A stretch of 64,000 bases of DNA from Martelella mediterranea DSM 17316. GTDB taxonomy: Bacteria; Pseudomonadota; Alphaproteobacteria; Rhizobiales; Rhizobiaceae. A model generated the notes under the pieces. It made no database searches. It was not told the origin of the DNA and saw only the letters and a list, made by a program, of their open reading frames with translations. The translations under genes were made by a program, and so were the position numbers. This document shows positions 53,908 through 62,394 of this stretch, piece by piece; the first letter of the stretch is position 1, and each line of letters starts with the position of its first letter. The DNA is taken from the NCBI RefSeq assembly GCF_002043005.1, contig NZ_CP020331.1, positions 186,001 through 250,000 on the forward strand. Reading direction: 5' to 3'.

Positions 53908-54472
53908 CGGACAGCTCCGGCGTCGGGTTGTCTCCCATCGGCGGCACTCTGAAGATATTGATGGTCAGCGATATCAGGGTGTAGTAGCCGAGCATTCCAA
54001 CGAGATCGACGAGCGCCTGTTCTCCCAGAATATCGATGGCGCGGGCATAAAGTGCATCATCGATGTTGCGCGTCTCATGCGCCGCACGCGACACGTCGTA
54101 GACCACCGCTTCCATCGCATCGTTGAAGTCCGGCCGGCGGTTTAACCGGATTTCCTCGATAATCTCCGCCGACAGACCAGCCTTGAGCGCGTGGCCCTTG
54201 TGGATCTGCCATTCATATTCCGATCCGAACACCCGGCCCGTCACCAGAATAGCGAGCTCGGAGAGTTTGGGGTCAAGAACCGTGTCGTAGCGGCAGTAAC
54301 GGCCGAGATCCTGTGCCTTCGCGGCCAGTTCGGGGCGATGAAGCCAAACGGCCAGAGGACCGCGGACGCCCCCGCGGGGGCCGCTGGCGATGGCGTCGTG
54401 TATTTCCCGCTGGCGCTCATTGTAAGTGCTGGGATCGGGGGCGGGCAGGCGTTGTTCGGGCCATCGGCTCAT
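53900..54472 (-). CDS. Carboxymuconolactone decarboxylase family protein
   Basis: The start is ATG 54472 (MSRWPEQRLPAPDPSTYNER); a TTG at 54499 is in frame but lacks support. The 190-residue helical protein has the AhpD/CMD-like core (LAVWLHRPELAAKAQDLGRY, LSELAILVTGRVFGSEYEWQ, HKGHALKAGLSAEIIEEIRL). The usual CxxC pair of AhpD is replaced by EYEW..H, as in CMD-type proteins. It could decarboxylate a lactone or act as a gamma-carboxymuconolactone decarboxylase homologue. It overlaps GST by ATGA. Confidence 0.85.
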   Translation of the reverse strand: MSRWPEQRLPAPDPSTYNERQREIHDAIASGPRGGVRGPLAVWLHRPELAAKAQDLGRYCRYDTVLDPKLSELAILVTGRVFGSEYEWQIHKGHALKAGLSAEIIEEIRLNRRPDFNDAMEAVVYDVSRAAHETRNIDDALYARAIDILGEQALVDLVGMLGYYTLISLTINIFRVPPMGDNPTPELSDE

Positions 54473-55113
54473 TCTCTTGTCCTTTCGGTTTCGCTCCAAA
54501 AGCGGTGACTGCGCCCGAAGGTGTCAAGCCAGTTTTCCAGCGCGGGATGATCGGCGCGCCATTCCAGCGGCTGACGCCAGTCCAGATAGCCCAACGCCGC
54601 CGCAAGGGTGATTTGCACCAGCTCCGCACGACGGGGATCCGGAAGGTCCGGTTCAAAGGCGGCGAGGGCGCGTGTGATCTTGCCGCGCTGATGCGCCAGC
54701 CAGCGCTCGGAGGTCTGGCCGGGCTCGCGGAACCGGTTTTCGTAACTGACCAGCAGTGCGGCGTCGGTGATCCCGTCCGCCAGCCGCGCCCGGGTCAGCG
54801 CTCGGAACCGCTCCAGCCCGGCCCGGGGCAACAGGCGACCGCCCCCGGCCACCGCATCGAGCATTTCGAGGATGACGTGGCTGTCGTAGAACGCCTCGCC
54901 TCCGATCATCAGGCAGGGTAGCTTTCCCAAGGGGTTCTGTTGCCGCAGACTGTCATCCTCGTCCATTGTGTTGGCGGATTGCAGTTGCACCCGCTCCTCC
55001 AGTCCGAGAGCGATCAACGCCATGCGCACCTTGCGTCCGAATGGCGAGGTTTTGGTGCTGCGGAGCACGATCTTATCCGCTGGTCTCCCCCAATATGACG
55101 CGATTGCGTTCAT
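54469..55113 (-). CDS. Glutathione S-transferase family protein
   Basis: The start is ATG 55113, overlapping the dctM stop (ATGA). The 214-residue protein has a thioredoxin-like N-domain (IVLRSTKTSPFGRKVRMALI with Ser at the usual nucleophile position, then NPLGKLPCLMIGGEAFYDSH, the cis-Pro and Ser glutathione site) and a helical C-domain (LGYLDWRQPLEWRADHPALE). Linked to ring-processing genes, it may act as an isomerase or a dehalogenase-like conjugating enzyme. Confidence 0.9.
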   Translation of the reverse strand: MNAIASYWGRPADKIVLRSTKTSPFGRKVRMALIALGLEERVQLQSANTMDEDDSLRQQNPLGKLPCLMIGGEAFYDSHVILEMLDAVAGGGRLLPRAGLERFRALTRARLADGITDAALLVSYENRFREPGQTSERWLAHQRGKITRALAAFEPDLPDPRRAELVQITLAAALGYLDWRQPLEWRADHPALENWLDTFGRSHRFWSETERTRE

Positions 55114-56420
55114 TGCATCCGCTCCGGCAAGAACAGGGCGATCTGCGGGAAGATACACAGCAAGACCAGCATCGCCAGACCGGCAATGACAAAGGGCAGG
55201 AGACCGCGGAACACTTCTTCAAGCTGCACCCGGCCTTCGGAGGCGGACTGCACCACAAAGCAGTTGATGCCGACCGGAGGCGTGACCGCGCCGATTTCCA
55301 CCAGCAGCACGACGAAGATGCCGAACCAGACGGGATCAAAACCAAGGTTCATCATCACCGGGTGCGTGATCGGCAGCGTGATTGCCAGCAGCGCGGGCGC
55401 ATCCATCAACATGCCCAGAGCAAGGTAGATGACAGCGACGAACGCCACGATGATCCAGCGATTGACTTCAAGCCCGGTCAGGAAGCCGCCGACGACGTTG
55501 GTGACGCCGGAAAGGGCGAGGAACTTCGAGAACACCAGCGCGCACATCAGAATGGCAAAGATCATGGCCGTGGTGCGCATCGTTTCCATCAGCGTCTCTT
55601 TCAGGGCGATGCCCTTGAAACCGCGATGCCTGATCAGCGCCAGAACAAGCGTCAGCATGGCTCCGACGCCACCTGCTTCGGTTGGCGTGAATATCCCCAG
55701 ATAAAGCCCCGACACGATCGCCACGATAATCAGCACAAGAGGGCCTGCCATGCGCAGCGCCAGAACCTTTTCGCGAAGCGAGTAGGTCTGGGTGTCCATC
55801 GGCGCCAGTTCCGGGTTCATTCGCACCTGGAGCCAGATCGACAGGCACAGGATCAGGGCGAAGAGGATGCCGGGGATGAATCCGGCGATTAGAAGCGCGC
55901 CGATCGAACTGTCGGTCAGGATGCCGTAAACCACGACCAGCGCCGAAGGCGGAATCATCACCGCCAGAGTGCCGGCGATGGCGATGGATGCGGAGGCCAG
56001 TCTCTTGTCGTAGCCGCGGTTGAGCATTTGCGGCAGCGCGAGCTTGGTGAATACTGTCGCGGTACCCACTGACGAACCGGAGGCCGCCCCGAAAGCCGCA
56101 GCACCGAGCGTGGTCGAGATGGCGAGACCGCCTCGCAGGCCGCCCAGCCATTTTGACGCGGCTTCGAAAAGGTCTTCGCCCAAGCCTGCCCTCATGGCGA
56201 AAAAGCCCATCAGAAGGAATAGCGGAATGACGGAGAAGTGAAAGGAATGCGTGGTGTCGAAGAACACCGTGGACAGGATCGCGGTCGATGCGTTGAACCC
56301 CACCAGTGCCGCAAGACCCAGTGCGCCCACAAGCCCCAACACCACCATAACGTTAATTCCGAGAAGAATGCCGGCAAAGAGGCACAGGGTTCCCAGAAGC
56401 CCAATCGCTATATTGCTCAT
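55110..56420 (-). CDS. dctM: TRAP transporter large permease (DctM)
   Basis: The start is ATG 56420 (MSNIAIGLLGTLCLFAGILL), overlapping the dctQ stop by ATGA. The 436-residue protein has about twelve membrane helices and DctM signatures (SVIPLFLLMGFFAMRAGLGE, GAASGSSVGTATVFTKLALP, IAGTLAVMIPPSALVVVYGI, GAVTPPVGINCFVVQSASEG). It couples sodium or proton flow to uptake of a carboxylate delivered by DctP. Confidence 0.94.
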   Translation of the reverse strand: MSNIAIGLLGTLCLFAGILLGINVMVVLGLVGALGLAALVGFNASTAILSTVFFDTTHSFHFSVIPLFLLMGFFAMRAGLGEDLFEAASKWLGGLRGGLAISTTLGAAAFGAASGSSVGTATVFTKLALPQMLNRGYDKRLASASIAIAGTLAVMIPPSALVVVYGILTDSSIGALLIAGFIPGILFALILCLSIWLQVRMNPELAPMDTQTYSLREKVLALRMAGPLVLIIVAIVSGLYLGIFTPTEAGGVGAMLTLVLALIRHRGFKGIALKETLMETMRTTAMIFAILMCALVFSKFLALSGVTNVVGGFLTGLEVNRWIIVAFVAVIYLALGMLMDAPALLAITLPITHPVMMNLGFDPVWFGIFVVLLVEIGAVTPPVGINCFVVQSASEGRVQLEEVFRGLLPFVIAGLAMLVLLCIFPQIALFLPERMQ

Positions 56421-56941
56421 TCGATTTCCTCCGGGTCTGTATCGGGAAGCGCGCCGCCGAGCGCGGCCACAGCCGCGTCGATCAGAAATTGTACGGTCAG
56501 AAGCGCCATCCCAAAGGCAATCACGCCCTTGACCGGCCACAATGGATAGCGGATCGAGCCGCGCTCGATTTCACCTATGGCAATTGATTTCGCCGTTAGC
56601 TTCCAGCCGGCATAGGTTGCCCAGGCAAACAGTGCTGCGCCGGCCAGCATCGCCAGAACGAGAAGAGCTCGCTGCAGGCGTACCGGCAGTTTGCGGGTCA
56701 GCAGGACAACCTTGATGTGCCCGCCTTCGTATTGCGTCATCGCAAGGGACAGGAAAATAATGAACGGAAGCGCTCCTTCCGTCAGTTCCAAGGTGCCCCC
56801 GACCGGCATGTTGAAGAGATAGCGCAACAGCGCATTTGCCACGACCAGCACCATGACGGCCATCAGTGCAGCGCCGGCAATAAGGCCGCATAGGTTCAGC
56901 ACGCGTCCGAAGCCGGCGCGTACGCTCGTTATGAATTGCAT
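56417..56941 (-). CDS. dctQ: TRAP transporter small permease (DctQ)
   Basis: The 174-residue protein has four membrane helices and the DctQ pattern VLVVANALLRYLFNMPVGGT followed by LPFIIFLSLAMTQYEGGHIK. It pairs with the large permease gene, which overlaps its stop. An intercistronic hairpin separates it from dctP. Confidence 0.9.
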   Translation of the reverse strand: MQFITSVRAGFGRVLNLCGLIAGAALMAVMVLVVANALLRYLFNMPVGGTLELTEGALPFIIFLSLAMTQYEGGHIKVVLLTRKLPVRLQRALLVLAMLAGAALFAWATYAGWKLTAKSIAIGEIERGSIRYPLWPVKGVIAFGMALLTVQFLIDAAVAALGGALPDTDPEEIE

Positions 56942-56959
56942 CGGATCTCTCCTGAGACT

Positions 56960-56984
56960 TTGGCGCGGGAGGTGCCCGCGCCAA
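56960..56984 (-). promoter_or_regulatory. Perfect 10-bp intercistronic hairpin between dctP and dctQ
   Basis: TTGGCGCGGG and CCCGCGCCAA pair perfectly around a 5-base loop, 11 bases downstream of the dctP stop, without a T-run. Such hairpins downstream of binding-protein genes typically protect the upstream mRNA or attenuate transcription, so that the binding protein is made in excess. Confidence 0.7.
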
Positions 56985-56994
56985 CATTCGGTTT

Positions 56995-57996
56995 TCAGAA
57001 TGTCAGTTTCTCGACGATGTCATCAACCGGCACGTCCCTGGCCTCGGCCTTTTCGATCCATTCTTCCCGGACGGCCTGAACTCTTTCGTCGGCAACCAAA
57101 GCTTCGAGCTCCCCTGCCGGAAATTCCATGACCTCCACGCCGAGATCGCCTTTCCAGAGTTCACGAACACGCGCGGCATCCTCGTCGAGTTGGCGGCTGT
57201 ATTCCAAAAGGTAGTCATGTCCCAGTTGATCGATCACAGCGCGGGTCTCATCGTCCATCGCGTTGTAGCTATCAAGGTTCATTGCGATGATATGGCCGAA
57301 GGAGGCGCCGAACGGCGCTTCGATGTAGTATTTGGCAACTTCGTCATATTTCCATCCCCGGGCCAGTGCCGGGCCGATTGGCGTGCAATCGATCACCGAG
57401 CGCTGAAGCGCTTCATATGCGTCGGCGGTCGAAATCGACACCGGAATGGCGCCCATCGCCTCGATCAGCGCAGGATAGGCGAAGCCGTAAGAGCGGATGC
57501 GCAACCCTTTCATATCGTCCAGCGAACGAACCGGCTTCGTGCAGAGAAGACCATAGCTTTCCAACGGCCGGAAGCCGACTGCGTGCAGGTTCTGTTCGGC
57601 AAGCTCCTCGCTGAATTGCGGATACCGCGCATGCCACTCCTCCATCGCCTCGCCGACGCCCAGAGAATCCATCGGCTGCGGAATGTAGAAACCAATGGCG
57701 TTGTTGAGTGGCAGGAGGTCCGGGAAATAAGGCGTCACCACGTCACCGAAGTCACCGACCCCTGCGGCCAGCGTTTCGGGAATTTCGCGCGTCTTGGCGA
57801 CGGAGCCGCCCCAGAATATCTCGATTTCATGTTTGCCGCCTGTACGTTCGGCGAACTGGTCGGCAAACCATTGCGTTGTGATCGCCTGGGCGTCGCCCGC
57901 GCCTTGCGGCTTGTAGGTAACCCACTTGTAGGTGTCGGCAAGCGCATCGCTTGCCATAATGCTGGCAACGGTAGCAATGGAAATGAGTAGCTTCAT
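56995..57996 (-). CDS. dctP: TRAP transporter substrate-binding protein (DctP)
   Basis: The start is ATG 57996 with a GGAGGG-like site upstream. MKLLISIATVASIMASDALA is a signal peptide. The mature part has the DctP fold with QWFADQFAERTGGKHEIEIF, FGDVVTPYFPDLLPLNNAIG, SLDDMKGLRIRSYGFAYPAL (the conserved Arg that binds the ligand carboxylate) and QRSVIDCTPIGPALARGWKY. Its ligand is unknown. It is the first gene of the operon, 116 bases downstream of a LysR gene on the same strand. Confidence 0.92.
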   Translation of the reverse strand: MKLLISIATVASIMASDALADTYKWVTYKPQGAGDAQAITTQWFADQFAERTGGKHEIEIFWGGSVAKTREIPETLAAGVGDFGDVVTPYFPDLLPLNNAIGFYIPQPMDSLGVGEAMEEWHARYPQFSEELAEQNLHAVGFRPLESYGLLCTKPVRSLDDMKGLRIRSYGFAYPALIEAMGAIPVSISTADAYEALQRSVIDCTPIGPALARGWKYDEVAKYYIEAPFGASFGHIIAMNLDSYNAMDDETRAVIDQLGHDYLLEYSRQLDEDAARVRELWKGDLGVEVMEFPAGELEALVADERVQAVREEWIEKAEARDVPVDDIVEKLTF

Positions 57997-58062
57997 TTGG
58001 TTCCCTCCCAACTCAATGGTTCCTCTAACCACTGTTCAGAAGAAATACTAATGAATCACAAG

Positions 58063-58112
58063 GCATGCCGAAAATACCAATTCCGCATGCTTTCCATGCT
58101 GGGGCGGTATGA
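58063..58112. promoter_or_regulatory. Candidate LysR operator upstream of dctP
   Basis: GCATGC occurs at 58063-58068 and 58085-58090, 22 bases apart (two helical turns). ATACC (58074-58078) and GGTAT (58106-58110) form an outer inverted pair. Placed between the LysR gene and dctP, this fits a LysR recall/activation site. Confidence 0.4.
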
Positions 58113-59033
58113 TTAGTGCCAGATATTACGCTCAACAAGCTCCCGGACGATTTCGGCTATGACGGCCTCGACCGCGCTGACGGCGAGGTTGTGCCGCCGA
58201 TCCGTTTTGATCGCCGTGCATAACCTCCATTCGATTTCCGGCGCAACAATTGGCACTGCTGACAGCGTCCCGAGATGAAACTCCGTAAGGACGCCGCCGA
58301 AAGTCAAAAGCGTGTAGCCGTGCCCGCCCCGCACGAGCGCTTTGAGATGCCATATGCCATCAACACGCTGAACTACATTCAGCGAGGTTCCGATTTTTTC
58401 TGCATGCTGATCGGCCAGCAGCCTCAGGTAGTTGGAGCGCGAGGGCATGATCAGGGGTAGCGCCGCCGCCTCAGCCAATGTGTATGAGGGCCTGTCGAGC
58501 GATCCCGCGCATCCGATCAGGTGAAGTTTTTCGACAAGCAACTCCTGGCTGGAAATGTCGGCACGTTCGGGCGGGTTGTGCATCACCGCCAGGCTGATCT
58601 GGCCATTGAGCAACAGGTCTTCCAGCTCCCGGCTGAAGCCTTCTTGAAAGCGCAGCACGATATCCGGAAACCGTTCCTTTATCCGCTCAAGCAAAGGGGG
58701 ACAGATGAACTCGCCCGGTGTGGGCGGCATTCCGACAACGACCGTGCCGGCCGGCCTTTCCGAACTTGCCGTCAGATCATGATACGTTTGTGCAAGCTGA
58801 CCGAACAATGTATAGGCGCGGTCGAGCAGGACCTTTCCTGCGGGCGTGACTTCCACGCCTCTGACAGATCGCTCGAACAGCGTTACCTTCAGGTCATTCT
58901 CAAGGCTGGCGATCTTTCGGCTAAGCGCCGGCTGAGCGATGTTGAGGCGACTGGCCGCGCGCGTGATATTCCGCTCCTCGGCGACAGTGACGAAACACCT
59001 CAAGGTGCGGATATCCGGCTCCCAATCTGACAA
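58113..59033 (-). CDS. LysR family transcriptional regulator
   Basis: The 306-residue protein begins EPDIRTLRCFVTVAEERNIT, AASRLNIAQPALSRKIASLE and FERSVRGVEVTPAGKVLLDR, a CbbR/BenM-like helix-turn-helix, and ends in a PBP2 effector domain (GTVVVGMPPTPGEFICPPLL, LVRGGHGYTLLTFGGVL). Its position directly upstream of dctP on the same strand makes it the likely activator of the TRAP-linked catabolic operon. Confidence 0.9.
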   Translation of the reverse strand: MSDWEPDIRTLRCFVTVAEERNITRAASRLNIAQPALSRKIASLENDLKVTLFERSVRGVEVTPAGKVLLDRAYTLFGQLAQTYHDLTASSERPAGTVVVGMPPTPGEFICPPLLERIKERFPDIVLRFQEGFSRELEDLLLNGQISLAVMHNPPERADISSQELLVEKLHLIGCAGSLDRPSYTLAEAAALPLIMPSRSNYLRLLADQHAEKIGTSLNVVQRVDGIWHLKALVRGGHGYTLLTFGGVLTEFHLGTLSAVPIVAPEIEWRLCTAIKTDRRHNLAVSAVEAVIAEIVRELVERNIWH

Positions 59034-59235
59034 AGCAATCCTCTCCGTTCAATTCCGAACCAGCCCTGGCAAACGACGTCATCCGCGGTCGCGGAAAGAA
59101 CATATCGGCGTTTGAAGTCGAGAATGCAATCCGGTCGCATGCGCTCCTGCGCGAAGTCGCGGTCTATCCGGTGTCTTCGGAGTTTTCCTGGTGCTCAGCC
59201 GTTTCATCGAGGCGATCGCGCATGGCGAGGCGTCA

Positions 59236-59343
59236 GGCCTCTCCCGAAGTCACCCCAATGGTGATGGCCGGGAAGACGATGTGAAACGAGACAGTGAATC
59301 CAAACTGGATGCACGCCAGTTCGAGAGCGGTCAGGCCGAACAT
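59236..59343 (-). pseudogene. N-terminal stub of cytochrome bd oxidase subunit I (CydA)
   Basis: From ATG 59343 the minus strand reads MFGLTALELACIQFGFTVSF then HIVFPAITIGVTSG, closely matching the first helix of CydA-type subunits (L-A-R-I-Q-F-G-F-T--FH--FP--TIG). The homology stops at about 59240 and the frame ends shortly after. The ATG lies inside the last codons of the broken nitrilase gene. Only some 35 residues remain. Confidence 0.65.
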
Positions 59344-60306
59344 GTGTCGTTTCCTTCAGAACCGGCAACCGGAGGCGGTTCAAAGCTGACGGCGTCTTTC
59401 TTCCCGGTGTCGACCGACAGCTTGAAAACATCCGGGCGGGCATAGTGACCAACCACATCCAGATCATATTTGCCGCGGGCGATGACGCGCCGATCGATTT
59501 CCGCAATCCTGATCATCTCGCCCGAAAAATCCGGCTCGACCAGGATATTGCCGAGCGGGTCGATGATGCACGATCCGCCGCGGATCAGCACGGTGGCTGG
59601 GTCATCGCCTTGAATGGGCGCGTAATCCGTCGGCGCATCGCCGCGGGTGAAATACTGGCAGGCCGACAGAACGAAGCAGCGGCCTTCGATGGCGATCGTC
59701 CGCATCGTCGGCAGCTAGGTGTCGCGGTCATCGACCGTCGGCGCGCAGTAGAGTTCGACGCCCTGGGCATACATCGCCATGCGCAGAAGCGGCATGTAGT
59801 TTTCCCAGCAGATCACGCTGCCGATGCGCCCGAGCGGCGTTTCCGCGACGCCGATGGTCGATCCGTCTCCGAAGCCCCAGACAAGACGCTCCAGCGCCGT
59901 CGGCATCAGCTTTCGGTGCTTGGAAAGCAGTGCGCCCGTGGGGGCCATAGGTCAGCGTGCTGCAAAACAGGGTTCCGCCGTCGCGCTCGATGACGCCGGT
60001 GACGAGGTGTACGCCATTATCGCGCGCGACCGCGGAGAGGCGCTCTGCCTCCGGTCCCGCCGTCTCGATCGCGCTTGCAAAGTAACGGCGAAAATCCTCG
60101 CGTCCTTCCGGGCTGCGCATGCCGAGGCGCGCGCCGAAATCCAGCCCCTTCGGATAGCAGCCGACAAAGGCTTCCGGCAGCACCACGAGCTCAGCCCCCT
60201 GATGGGCGGCGTCATGCACGAGGTCTGCCAGTTTCTCTATGGTGCGGGGGGTATCGAACAACACCGGTGCGGCCTGAACCACGGCTGCTTTAAAAGGCTG
60301 GGACAT
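59331..60306 (-). pseudogene. Nitrilase with one frameshift and one nonsense codon
   Basis: The gene would encode a nitrilase of about 320 residues acting on a nitrile. All three catalytic positions are present: Glu in VVLPEAFVGCYPKGLDFG, Lys in [18 protein letters not shown] and Cys in [19 protein letters not shown] run of five G (plus strand 59940-59944) shifts the frame after LTYGPHGR, where removing one base restores it. At 59715-59717 the expected Trp in DDRDTWLPTMRTIAIEG is a TAG stop. The rest continues openly to 59331. Two independent lesions argue for a real pseudogene. Confidence 0.88.
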
Positions 60307-60333
60307 GAAAACATTCCTCCGGAAAAATCAGAC

Positions 60334-60940
60334 GATGGCTCTGGTGCCGGGCAGGGGCTGGGGGCTGTGCCTTGGCTCTTCCAGTTCGTCAACTATGGCG
60401 ATTGCGAAATCCTCATAAGAGATGCGGCTGCCTTTTGGCCCGACGAGCAGCTGATCGGTGGCAAGTCGGAATGTGTCGGCCCGCTCGCCAGCCGCAAAAA
60501 GGCCGGACGGGGGGGGAACGTCCAGTCGAGACCTTTCGTCCGGCGAGGCCGCTGGTGATAGGCGATGCCGGCTTCGGATTCTCCACGCGCAGCTTCCGGG
60601 AAGTTGGGGATATCGAGGAAGCGAACGCCCGGTGCGACCTGAAGCCCGCCGGCGCCGCCGACCACAAGAGAGCGCGGAACGCCGGACGCGATCACGGTGC
60701 CGAGCAACTTTTCCGGATCGAATGTGCGGAACATGACCGCACTGATGACGGCATCATGGCCCGCGAGAATTTTTGCCGGGGCATCAGAGGCCTCGATATC
60801 GCCCTGGACCGCTTCGGTCCGCTCGAGCGGCTGGATCCTTCCGACCGTCCGTGCGATTGCGGTGACGTGGTGACCGCAGTTAACGAGTTCGGTGTGCAGA
60901 CGCTGACCATCTGGTTCGATCCGTCGACTTCACAGAAGAG
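60334..60940 (-). pseudogene. Frameshifted NAD(P)-binding oxidoreductase (NmrA/atypical SDR type)
   Basis: Minus-strand segments in changing frames fit an atypical SDR of the NAD(P)H-binding family: GHHVTAIARTVGRIQPLERT, EAVQGDIEA and GHDAVISAVMFRTFDPEKLL, then VPRSLVVGGAGGLQVAPGVR, PNFPEAARGESEAGIAYHQ, and in other frames GLDWTF and RISYEDFAIAIVDELEEPRH. The N-terminal GxxGxxG strand is missing and at least two frame changes occur near 60500 and 60430. It lies between the broken nitrilase and an intact TetR gene. Confidence 0.65.
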
Positions 60941-61009
60941 TGGCACTCCGATTTCCAGGAACCCATCGGCAATGCATTTCAGGCTGACGGCAAAAGCACC
61001 ATCCGAACG

Positions 61010-61036
61010 TTGACTGTACCGGCCAGCCGGTATAGT
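61010..61036 (+). promoter_or_regulatory. Promoter with perfect palindromic operator for the TetR-ADC-ChoX operon
   Basis: TACCGGC-CA-GCCGGTA (61017-61032) is a perfect 7-bp inverted repeat with a 2-base spacer. It sits between a TTGACT (61010-61015) and a TATAGT (61031-61036) hexamer, although the 15-base spacing is short. The TetR gene starts 28 bases downstream, so autorepression is likely. Confidence 0.65.
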
Positions 61037-61059
61037 AAACGCAATGAAGGAGACGACCA

Positions 61060-61632
61060 TTGGCACGAAACACCAAGAGAGAACTTCTGGAAGCTGCGGC
61101 CCGAGTCGCTACGAACAAGGGGATCCAGTCACTGACACTGGAGGCGGTCGCCAAGGAGGCCGGCATCAGCAAGGGCGGCCTTTTCTACCACTTTAAAACG
61201 AAAGAGGATCTGCTCTTGGCGATGGTCGAGGCTTTCGTTGAGGTGACCGAAAATAGGCTACCCCGTCCCGACGATCCGGATGCCGCTCCGGGCGCCTGGC
61301 CTCGCGGCTTTCTCGAGGCCTGCCTCACCAAAGAAGATGCCGCTGTCGGCTCCTATAGCCGCTTGTCGGTCGCGGTAATGGCAGCCGTTGCCAACGATAA
61401 GGCGCTCCTCAAGCCGCTCAGCGACCGCCAGCCGGACTGGCGCGCCGCGCTAAACGATAGCGGCATCCCACCCGTCACAGCACACATCGTCCGACTTGCC
61501 GCCGACGGTCTCTGGATCAACGAAATCCTCTCGATCCCCATCCTCAGCGATGAAGAGCGAGAGGATGTGATCGCGGAGCTTCGACGCATGACCCATTCGA
61601 ACGAGAAAAGAGAGGACAATTCTCATGTATAA
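61060..61632 (+). CDS. TetR family transcriptional regulator
   Basis: The protein starts at TTG 61060 behind a strong AAGGAG (61047-61052); no ATG is in frame at suitable distance. The helix-turn-helix is KRELLEAAARVATNKGIQSL followed by VAKEAGISKGGLFYHFKTKE. The C-terminal domain (TAHIVRLAADGLWINEILSI) is of a common TetR_C type. The last 8 bases overlap the next gene. It probably controls its own operon through the palindrome just upstream. Confidence 0.9.
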   Translation: MARNTKRELLEAAARVATNKGIQSLTLEAVAKEAGISKGGLFYHFKTKEDLLLAMVEAFVEVTENRLPRPDDPDAAPGAWPRGFLEACLTKEDAAVGSYSRLSVAVMAAVANDKALLKPLSDRQPDWRAALNDSGIPPVTAHIVRLAADGLWINEILSIPILSDEEREDVIAELRRMTHSNEKREDNSHV

Positions 61633-62383
61633 CAGAACGACCGGTAGCTTCCGCAGCCTGAAGGCCAATGACGGCGATGTCCTGCCGTCCCACCGTCAAA
61701 CCTATCCCGCGATCCCTACTTTCTACCGCGGAATCGAGACCCAGTTCGTCGAGATGACGGTCGATCCCGAAGTGGCCGCCGCGCACCTTCCCAAGCCGCT
61801 TGTCGCCGATCCCAGTGGGGCCGCAATCGGTATCGCGCTGAAGATCCGGATGTCTTCATACGGCCCGTTCAACGAAGCCGGCATCCATCTCAAGTGCACG
61901 CTCGACGGTGAGCCCGTCTGGTACAATTCGCACCTCTTCCTGAACAATGTGACCGCCATCTGCGCCGGCCGCGAGCGCTGGGGCGTCGCGAAGGAGTTCG
62001 CCGAGATCAGCTTTTCCGATCATGAGAACGTTCGCGTTTGTGAGGTCGTCAAGGAGGGTGCGACCCTGATGCGGTTGTCCACGACCTGGGATGCGCTGGC
62101 CACTCCGGATGAGCTTCCCGACATTACGCCGAACATGAACCTGAAGATCATTCCGCGCGCCGACGGCCCGGGCGCTGCGATCAAGCAACTCGTCGAGTAT
62201 TGCTCGGAAGAAGTCGGAGAGTCGACCCAGATGTCCGGGCTTGGTCACGTGGAGTTTCGCAGCACCGCCAAAACAGACCTTGCTCCACTGAATCCGGTCG
62301 CTCTTGGGCGAGGCTTCTATCACCGCGGCGACCTCGCGGAACTGCACGGCAAGATCCGTCTCGACTATCTCGCCAACGGATGA
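61625..62383 (+). CDS. Acetoacetate decarboxylase (ADC)-family protein
   Basis: The 252-residue protein has the ADC fold. VDPEVAAAHLPKPLVADPSG is near the N-terminus, YNSHLFLNNVTAICAGRERW then GVAKEFAEI in the core (the Glu and Lys of the family's active site lie here), and LGHVEFRSTAKTDLAPL towards the end. Members range from true acetoacetate decarboxylases to aldolase-like enzymes acting on other keto acids, so substrate is uncertain. It overlaps the TetR gene and is followed after 11 bases by a choline/betaine-binding protein. Confidence 0.85.
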   Translation: MYNRTTGSFRSLKANDGDVLPSHRQTYPAIPTFYRGIETQFVEMTVDPEVAAAHLPKPLVADPSGAAIGIALKIRMSSYGPFNEAGIHLKCTLDGEPVWYNSHLFLNNVTAICAGRERWGVAKEFAEISFSDHENVRVCEVVKEGATLMRLSTTWDALATPDELPDITPNMNLKIIPRADGPGAAIKQLVEYCSEEVGESTQMSGLGHVEFRSTAKTDLAPLNPVALGRGFYHRGDLAELHGKIRLDYLANG

Positions 62384-62394
62384 AGGAGTATACC

